Shown piece after piece: positions 57,462-64,000 of a stretch of 64,000 bases of DNA; the first letter of the stretch is position 1; every line of letters starts with the position of its first letter. The notes beneath the pieces were generated by a model. The model was not told the origin of the DNA, searched no databases, and saw only the letters and a program-made list of their open reading frames with translations. The position numbers were made by a program, and so were the translations under genes. Source of the stretch: Lelliottia amnigena (GTDB taxonomy: Bacteria; Pseudomonadota; Gammaproteobacteria; Enterobacterales; Enterobacteriaceae); the NCBI GenBank assembly GCA_900635465.1, contig LR134135.1:1426001-1490000 (forward strand), read 5' to 3'.

Positions 57462-58238
57462 ATGCGGGATCGCAATTTCGATGACATCGCGGAAAAGTTT
57501 TCGCGCAACATTTATGGCACCACTAAAGGGCAGTTGCGTCAGACGATCCTCTGGCAGGATCTGGATACGCTGCTTGCCACCTACGGCAGCCGAAAGTTGC
57601 GCGTTCTCGATGCCGGCGGCGGTGAAGGTCAGACGGCCATTTTAATGGCAGAGCGCGGCCATCACGTGACGTTTTGCGATCTTTCCGCTGAGATGGTTGC
57701 ACGCGCGAAACGCGCGGCACACGAGAAAGGTGTGAGCGACAACATGCATTTTATACATTGCGCCGCTCAGGACATTGCCCAGCATTTGGAAACTCAGGTT
57801 GATCTGATATTGTTTCACGCGGTGCTTGAATGGGTCGCTGAACCTCAAGCAATGTTAAACACGCTGTGGACGGTGCTCAGCCCCGGCGGCGCGCTGTCGC
57901 TGATGTTCTACAATGCCAATGGCCTGTTGATGCGCAATGTGCTGGTGGGTAATTTCGGTTATGTGCAGCAGGGCATGTATAAAAAGAAACGACGTACGCT
58001 TTCGCCAGATTTTCCGCGCGATCCCCAGCAGGTCTATGGCTGGCTGGAGGAGATTGGCTGGGAAATTACCGGGAAAACGGGCGTCAGGGTGTTTCATGAT
58101 TATCTGCGCGATAAACAAAAACAGCATGAATGTCTGGACGCCTTAACAGAAATAGAAACACGGTATTGCCGCCAGGAGCCGTTTGTGAGCCTTGGCCGCT
58201 ATATACACGTCACCGCGATTAAAAGCCTGGCCCGTTAG
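57462..58238 (+). CDS. cmoM: tRNA 5-carboxymethoxyuridine methyltransferase CmoM (SmtA)
   Basis: About 258 residues, class I SAM methyltransferase with motif I VLDAGGGEGQTA and a post-motif CDLSAEMV. It methylates cmo5U to mcmo5U in tRNA wobble positions. ATG 57462 (MRDRNFDDIAEKFSRNIYG) matches the E. coli start region; upstream in-frame reading overlaps elyC and is not supported. It lies 28 bases before mukF, as in the E. coli smtA-mukFEB operon. Confidence 0.95.
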   Translation: MRDRNFDDIAEKFSRNIYGTTKGQLRQTILWQDLDTLLATYGSRKLRVLDAGGGEGQTAILMAERGHHVTFCDLSAEMVARAKRAAHEKGVSDNMHFIHCAAQDIAQHLETQVDLILFHAVLEWVAEPQAMLNTLWTVLSPGGALSLMFYNANGLLMRNVLVGNFGYVQQGMYKKKRRTLSPDFPRDPQQVYGWLEEIGWEITGKTGVRVFHDYLRDKQKQHECLDALTEIETRYCRQEPFVSLGRYIHVTAIKSLAR

Positions 58239-58266
58239 GCTTACACCGCAGATGCAAGGATAATTT

Positions 58267-59589
58267 ATGAGTGATTTTTCCCAGACAGTCCCCGAGCTGG
58301 TTGCCTGGGCCAGAAAAAACGATTTCTCCATCGCGCTGCCGGTCGACAGACTCTCTTTTCTGCTGGCCATTGCCACGCTGAATGGCGAGCGCCTGGATGG
58401 TGAAATGAGCGAGGGTGAACTGGTGGACGCTTTCCGCCATGTGAGTGATGCGTTTGAGCAAACCAGCGAAACCATTAGCGTGCGTGCCAACAACGCAATT
58501 AACGATATGGTACGTCAACGTCTGCTGAACCGCTTTACCAGCGAGCAGACCGAAGGCAACGCCATCTATCGTTTGACGCCTCTGGGTATCGGCATCACGG
58601 ATTATTACATTCGTCAGCGTGAGTTTTCCACGCTGCGCCTTTCTATGCAGCTATCAATCGTTGCGGATGAGCTCAAGCGTGCAGCGGATGCGGCGGATGA
58701 AAACGGAGATGAATTCCACTGGCATCGCAACGTTTATGCTCCGCTGAAATACTCGGTCGCCGAAATTTTTGACAGCATCGATCTGACCCAGCGCTTGATG
58801 GATGAACAGCAGCAACAGGTAAAAGACGATATCGCGCAGCTGCTGAACAAAGACTGGCGTGCGGCGATCTCCAGCTGTGAACTTTTATTGTCAGAAACCT
58901 CCGGTACGCTGCGAGAACTGCAGGATACGCTGGAAGCGGCGGGCGATAAGCTCCAGGCCAATTTGTTGCGTATTCAGGATGCCACGATGGCGCATGACAA
59001 TCTGCATTTCGTCGACAAGCTGGTCTTTGATCTGCAAAGTAAACTCGACCGCATTATTAGCTGGGGTCAACAGTCGATTGACCTGTGGATCGGCTATGAC
59101 CGTCACGTACATAAGTTTATCCGTACCGCGATTGATATGGATAAAAACCGTGTGTTCGCTCAGCGTCTGCGCCAGTCGGTGCAAACCTATTTCGATGCGC
59201 CATGGGCGCTGACCTACGCCAATGCCGATCGTCTGCTGGACATGCGTGACGAAGAGATGACGCTTCGCGATGAAGAGGTCACCGGTGAACTGCCGCCGGA
59301 TCTGGAATTTGAAGAGTTCAACGAAATTCGTGAACAACTTGCGGCCATGATCGAAGAACAGCTGGCGGTCTATAAATCCAGACAAGTGCCGCTAGATCTC
59401 GGTCTCGTGGTGCGCGATTATCTGGTGCAATACCCGCGTGCGCGTCATTTCGATATTGCCCGCATCGTCGTCGACCAGGCCGTGCGCCTGGGCGTCGCGC
59501 AAGCAGATTTCACCGGACTGCCGCCGAAGTGGCAGCCGATTAACGATTACGGAGCCAAGGTACAGGCGCATGTCATTGACAAATATTGA
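58267..59589 (+). CDS. mukF: Chromosome partition protein MukF (kleisin)
   Basis: 440 residues. N-terminal winged helix, helical middle region that binds the MukB neck, C-terminal winged helix contacting the head. Kleisin of the MukBEF condensin. It ends 20 bases inside the mukE start region, so translation is coupled. Confidence 0.98.
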   Translation: MSDFSQTVPELVAWARKNDFSIALPVDRLSFLLAIATLNGERLDGEMSEGELVDAFRHVSDAFEQTSETISVRANNAINDMVRQRLLNRFTSEQTEGNAIYRLTPLGIGITDYYIRQREFSTLRLSMQLSIVADELKRAADAADENGDEFHWHRNVYAPLKYSVAEIFDSIDLTQRLMDEQQQQVKDDIAQLLNKDWRAAISSCELLLSETSGTLRELQDTLEAAGDKLQANLLRIQDATMAHDNLHFVDKLVFDLQSKLDRIISWGQQSIDLWIGYDRHVHKFIRTAIDMDKNRVFAQRLRQSVQTYFDAPWALTYANADRLLDMRDEEMTLRDEEVTGELPPDLEFEEFNEIREQLAAMIEEQLAVYKSRQVPLDLGLVVRDYLVQYPRARHFDIARIVVDQAVRLGVAQADFTGLPPKWQPINDYGAKVQAHVIDKY

Positions 59590-60274
59590 ACAAATGATGC
59601 CAGTTAAGCTGGCCCAGGCGCTGGCGAATCCGTTATTTCCGGCGCTGGATAGCCAATTGCGTGCCGGTCGCCACATTGGCCTTGATGAACTGGATAATCA
59701 CGCGTTTCTGATGGATTTCCAGGAGTATCTGGAAGAGTTTTACGCCCGCTATAACGTGGAGCTGATCCGCGCCCCGGAAGGATTCTTCTATCTGCGTCCG
59801 CGCTCGACGACGCTGATCCCACGTTCGGTTCTTTCTGAATTGGACATGATGGTGGGCAAAATTCTTTGCTATCTCTATCTCAGCCCTGAGCGTCTGGCCA
59901 ATGAGGGGATTTTCACTCAGCAAGAGCTGTACGATGAGCTGCTGACCCTCGCCGAAGAGGGCAAGCTGCTGAAGCTGGTGAACAATCGTTCCACCGGTTC
60001 AGATCTTGATCGTCAGAAATTACAGGAAAAAGTGCGCTCTTCTCTGAGCCGTCTGCGCCGTCTCGGCATGGTGTGGTTTATGGGTCATGACAGCAGCAAA
60101 TTCCGTATCACAGAAGCGGTTTTCCGCTTTGGTGCTGATGTGCGTGCGGGCGACGATCCGCGTGAAGCGCAGCTGCGCATGATCCGTGACGGTGAAGCGA
60201 TGCCGGTCGAAAACCATTTGCAGCTCAATGACGAGCCTGAAGAGACCCAGACGGAAAGCGGGGAGGAAGAGTAA
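59570..60274 (+). CDS. mukE: Chromosome partition protein MukE
   Basis: 234 residues, E. coli length, from ATG 59570 ([20 protein letters not shown]). Two tandem winged-helix domains and an acidic tail ([10 protein letters not shown]). KITE subunit that binds the MukF middle region. Its stop shares a base with the mukB ATG (TAATG). Confidence 0.98.
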   Translation: MSLTNIEQMMPVKLAQALANPLFPALDSQLRAGRHIGLDELDNHAFLMDFQEYLEEFYARYNVELIRAPEGFFYLRPRSTTLIPRSVLSELDMMVGKILCYLYLSPERLANEGIFTQQELYDELLTLAEEGKLLKLVNNRSTGSDLDRQKLQEKVRSSLSRLRRLGMVWFMGHDSSKFRITEAVFRFGADVRAGDDPREAQLRMIRDGEAMPVENHLQLNDEPEETQTESGEEE

Positions 60275-63200
60275 TGATTGAACGTGGTAAATTTCGTTCA
60301 CTGACGCTGATTAACTGGAACGGTTTCTTTGCCCGAACCTTTGATCTGGATGAGCTGGTGACAACGCTCTCCGGGGGGAACGGTGCGGGTAAATCCACCA
60401 CGATGGCAGCGTTTGTCACGGCGTTGATTCCCGATTTGACGCTGCTGCACTTCCGTAACACCACTGAAGCGGGAGCCACGAGCGGCTCGCGTGATAAAGG
60501 TCTGCACGGTAAGCTCAAAGCCGGCGTCTGTTATTCCGTTCTGGATGTCATCAACTCCCGCCACCAGCGCGTGGTAGTGGGCGTTCGCTTGCAACAGGTC
60601 GCTGGCCGTGACCGTAAAGTGGACATCAAAACCGTTCGCGATTCAAGGGTTGCCGACCTCCGTCCAGCCAACAGCAATGCTGACGGAAACGCTGAACGAT
60701 CGCCAGGCGCGCGTCCTCTCTCTCCAGGAGCTAAAAGAGAAGCTTGAGGAGATCGAAGGGGTTCAGTTCAAGCAGTTCAACTCGATTACCGATTACCACT
60801 CGCTGATGTTCGATCTGGGCATTGTTGCGCGTCGTCTGCGCAGCGCCTCGGACCGTAGCAAATACTATCGCCTGATTGAAGCCTCTCTGTACGGCGGTAT
60901 TTCCAGCGCCATCACCCGCTCGTTGCGCGACTACCTGTTGCCGGAAAACAGCGGCGTGCGTAAAGCATTCCAGGATATGGAAGCCGCGCTGCGTGAAAAC
61001 CGCATGACGCTGGAAGCCATTCGCGTCACCCAGTCTGACCGCGACCTGTTTAAGCACCTGATCAGCGAAGCGACCAACTACGTGGCGGCGGATTATATGC
61101 GCCACGCGAATGAACGCCGCATTCATCTGGATAAGGCGCTTGAATATCGCCGCGAGCTGTTTACTTCACGTAAACAGCTGGTAGCAGAGCAGTATAAGCA
61201 CGTTGAGATGGCGCGTGAGCTGGGCGAACAGAACGGCGCTGAAGGCGATCTCGAAGCGGATTATCAGGCAGCTAGCGACCACCTGAATCTGGTGCAAACC
61301 GCCCTGCGTCAGCAGGAAAAAATTGAGCGTTACGAAGCCGATCTCGATGAGCTGCAGATTCGTCTCGAAGAACAAAATGAAGTGGTGGCAGAAGCCGCCG
61401 AGATGCAGGAAGAGAACGAAGCGCGCGCCGAAGCCGCTGAGCTGGAAGTGGATGAGCTGAAAAACCAGCTTGCCGACTATCAGCAGGCGCTTGATGTTCA
61501 GCAAACCCGTGCGATCCAGTACACCCAGGCGCTACAAGCGTTGCAGCGCGCGAAAGAGCTGTGTCATCTTCCGGATCTGACGCCAGAAAGCGCGGATGAA
61601 TGGCTGGAGACATTCCAGGCAAAACAGCAAGAAGCCACAGATAAATTACTCTCTCTCGATCAGAAAATGAGCGTGGCGCAAACTGCGCACAGCCAGTTTG
61701 AACAGGCTTACCAGCTCGTTACCGCGATCAACGGTCCGTTGGCGCGAAGCGATGCGTGGGAAGTCGCGCGTGAACTTCTGCGTGACGGTGTAAACCAGCG
61801 CCATCTGGCGGAGCAGGTTCAGCCGTTGCGTATGCGTCTGAACGAACTGGAACAGCGTCTTCGGGAACAGCAGGAAGCCGAGCGTCTGCTGGCTGAGTTC
61901 TGCAAGCGCCACGGAAAACGTGTCGACATCGACGAACTGGAAGCCCTGCATCAGGAACTGGAAGCCCGTATTGCCTCTCTTTCTGACAGCGTTTCAAACG
62001 CCGGTGAGCAGCGTATGTCGCTGCGACAGGAGCTGGAACAGCTTCAGGCACGCACGCAGAAACTGCTGCAACGAGCGCCTGTCTGGTTAGCCGCGCAAAG
62101 TAGCCTCAATCAGCTCAGTGAGCAGTGCGGTCAAGAGTTTGAATCCAGCCAGGATGTCACCGAATATCTGCAGCAGTTGCTGGAGCGCGAGCGTGAAGCG
62201 ATTGTTGAACGCGATGAAGTCGGCGCGCGTAAACGTGCCATTGACGAAGAAATTGAGCGCTTAAGCCAGCCCGGCGGCGCTGAAGATTCTCGTCTCAATG
62301 CGCTCGCAGAACGTTTTGGCGGCGTGCTGCTCTCTGAAATCTACGATGATGTTAGCCTGGATGATGCGCCGTACTTCTCAGCACTTTACGGCCCATCCCG
62401 AAACGCCATCGTTGTGCCGGATTTGTCCCTGATTGCCGACCAGCTTGAAGGCCTGGAAGAGTGCCCGGAAGATCTCTACCTGATCGAAGGCGATCCGCAG
62501 TCCTTTGATGACAGCGTCTTTAGCGTGGATGAGCTTGAAAAAGCGGTGGTGGTGAAAATTGCCGATCGTCAGTGGCGCTATTCCCGATTCCCAACGCTGC
62601 CGCTGTTTGGTCGTGCCGCACGCGAAAACCGTATTGAAAGTCTGCATGCGGAGCGTGAAACGCTGTCTGAGCGCTTCGCGACGTTGTCCTTTGATGTGCA
62701 GAAAACCCAGCGTTTACACCAGTCGTTCAGTCGTTTTATCGGTAGCCACGTTGCCGTCGCGTTTGAGCCCGATCCAGAAGCGGAAATCCGCAAGCTCAAC
62801 ACCCGTCGCGGTGAGCTTGAGCGCGCGATAAGCCTTCATGAAAACGACAACCAGCAGAGCCGCGTTCAGTTCGAACAGGCGAAAGAGGGCGTTGCAGCGC
62901 TTAACCGCATTCTGCCGCGTCTGAATCTGCTGGCCGATGAAACGCTCGCTGACCGCGTAGACGAAATCCAGGAACGCCTGGATGAAGCGCAGGAAGCCGC
63001 TCGATTTGTCCAGCAGCACGGGAATCAACTGGCGAAACTTGAGCCGGTATTATCCGTTCTGCAAAGTGACCCGGAACAGTTTGAACAGCTGAAAGAAGAC
63101 TACGCGTATTCTCAGCAGGTGCAGCGCGATGCGCGTCAGCAGGCGTTTGCACTGACCGAAGTGGTGCAGCGTCGCGCTCACTTTGGCTATAGCGACTCGG

Positions 63201-64000
63201 CGGAAATGCTGAGCGGTAACAGCGATCTCAACGAAAAACTGCGTCAACGTCTGGAGCAAGCGGAAACGGAACGTAGCCGCACGCGTGACGCTTTGCGCAG
63301 TCATGCGGCACAGCTGAGCCAGTATGGCCAGGTTCTGGCGTCGCTGAAAAGCTCGTTTGACACCAAAAAAGAGCTGTTAACCGACCTGCAGAAAGAGCTC
63401 CAGGATATCGGCGTGCGGGCGGACAGCGGGGCTGAAGAGCGGGCGCGTATTCGTCGTGATGAACTGCACAGCCAGTTAAGCAACAACCGCTCGCGTCGCA
63501 ATCAGCTGGAAAAAGCCCTGACGCTGTGTGAAGCGGAGATGGATAATCTCACTCGTCGCCTGCGCAAGCTGGAACGTGATTATCACGAAATGCGCGAGCA
63601 GGTTGTGACCGCTAAAGCGGGATGGTGTGCGGTGATGCGCCTGGTGAAAGACAGTGGCGTTGAGCGTCGTCTGCATCGCCGTGAGCTAGCCTATCTTTCC
63701 GGTGATGAGTTGCGTTCAATGTCGGATAAGGCATTGGGTGCGCTGCGCCCAGCGGTGGCGGACAACGAGCATCTGCGCGATGTGCTGCGCATGTCTGAAG
63801 ATCCAAAGCGCCCGGAACGCAAAATTCAGTTCTTTGTGGCGGTGTATCAGCACCTGCGTGAGCGTATTCGTCAGGATATTATCCGCACGGACGATCCGGT
63901 TGAAGCTATCGAGCAAATGGAGATCGAGCTGGGTCGTCTGACCGAAGAGCTGACGTCTCGTGAACAGAAGCTGGCGATCAGCTCTCGCAGCGTAGCGAAT
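60274..64000 (+). CDS. mukB: Chromosome partition protein MukB, 3' partial (one apparent +1 frameshift)
   Basis: SMC-like condensin ATPase. Walker [10 protein letters not shown] sits near residue 34; long coiled-coil arms and hinge follow. An extra A in AAAA at 60628-60631 breaks [15 protein letters not shown]. After correction the frame runs to the window edge (ISSRSVAN), 1242 codons, leaving about 244 residues of the usual 1486, with signature and Walker B, outside. The count agrees with E. coli, so no other net indel is present. Confidence 0.94.

Overview
The window is enteric gammaproteobacterial chromosome. Most proteins match Escherichia coli K-12 products nearly residue for residue, and the gene order follows E. 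coli minutes 19-21 (ybjD to mukB). Protein-level differences, a shorter FtsK linker and different accessory inserts point to a relative such as Enterobacter, Lelliottia or Kluyvera rather than E. coli. Genus is an inference from remembered sequences, not from a search.

Layout: (1) 1-6012: ybjD (5' end cut by the window), ybjX, the macAB efflux genes and cspD. (2) 6220-8961: a small unrecognised ORF, clpS and clpA. (3) 9028-14781: an accessory island at the clpA-infA junction. It holds a zinc-ribbon protein resembling an IS1 transposase, a periplasmic 5'-nucleotidase-family phosphohydrolase, an arylsulfotransferase-family protein without signal peptide, remnants of a P4-like (Ash/Icd-like) element, and a relic type I-F CRISPR mini-array without cas genes. 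The tRNA-Ser gene serW, expected here from E. coli, is absent. (4) 14782-21658: infA, aat, cydC, cydD, trxB (all minus strand) and lrp. (5) 21793-28990: ftsK, lolA, rarA, serS. (6) 29194-34554: dmsABC (anaerobic DMSO reductase) and ycaD. (7) 34678-41515: a CigR-like secreted protein, then pflA, pflB, focA and ycaO on the minus strand. (8) 41656-50529: ycaP, serC-aroA, cmk, rpsA, ihfB, comEC. (9) 50578-55544: msbA-lpxK-ycaQ-ycaR-kdsB, mainly lipopolysaccharide supply. (10) 55689-64000: ycbJ, elyC, cmoM and mukF-mukE-mukB (mukB cut at the 3' end).

Functional themes: the N-degron pathway (aat, clpS, clpA) brackets the accessory island. Anaerobic metabolism is represented by dmsABC and focA-pflB-pflA, each with an FNR-like site upstream. 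LPS/Kdo export and synthesis (msbA, lpxK, kdsB) and chromosome segregation (ftsK, mukFEB) form further groups.

Sequence quality: thirteen genes, several of them essential in E. coli (ftsK, lolA, msbA), carry single-base indels, 13 insertions and 2 deletions, mostly in short runs of one base. Removing each one restores an intact reading frame and, where the E. coli length is known, usually that length. These look like assembly or sequencing errors, not decay, so such genes are listed here as CDS with the shift noted.
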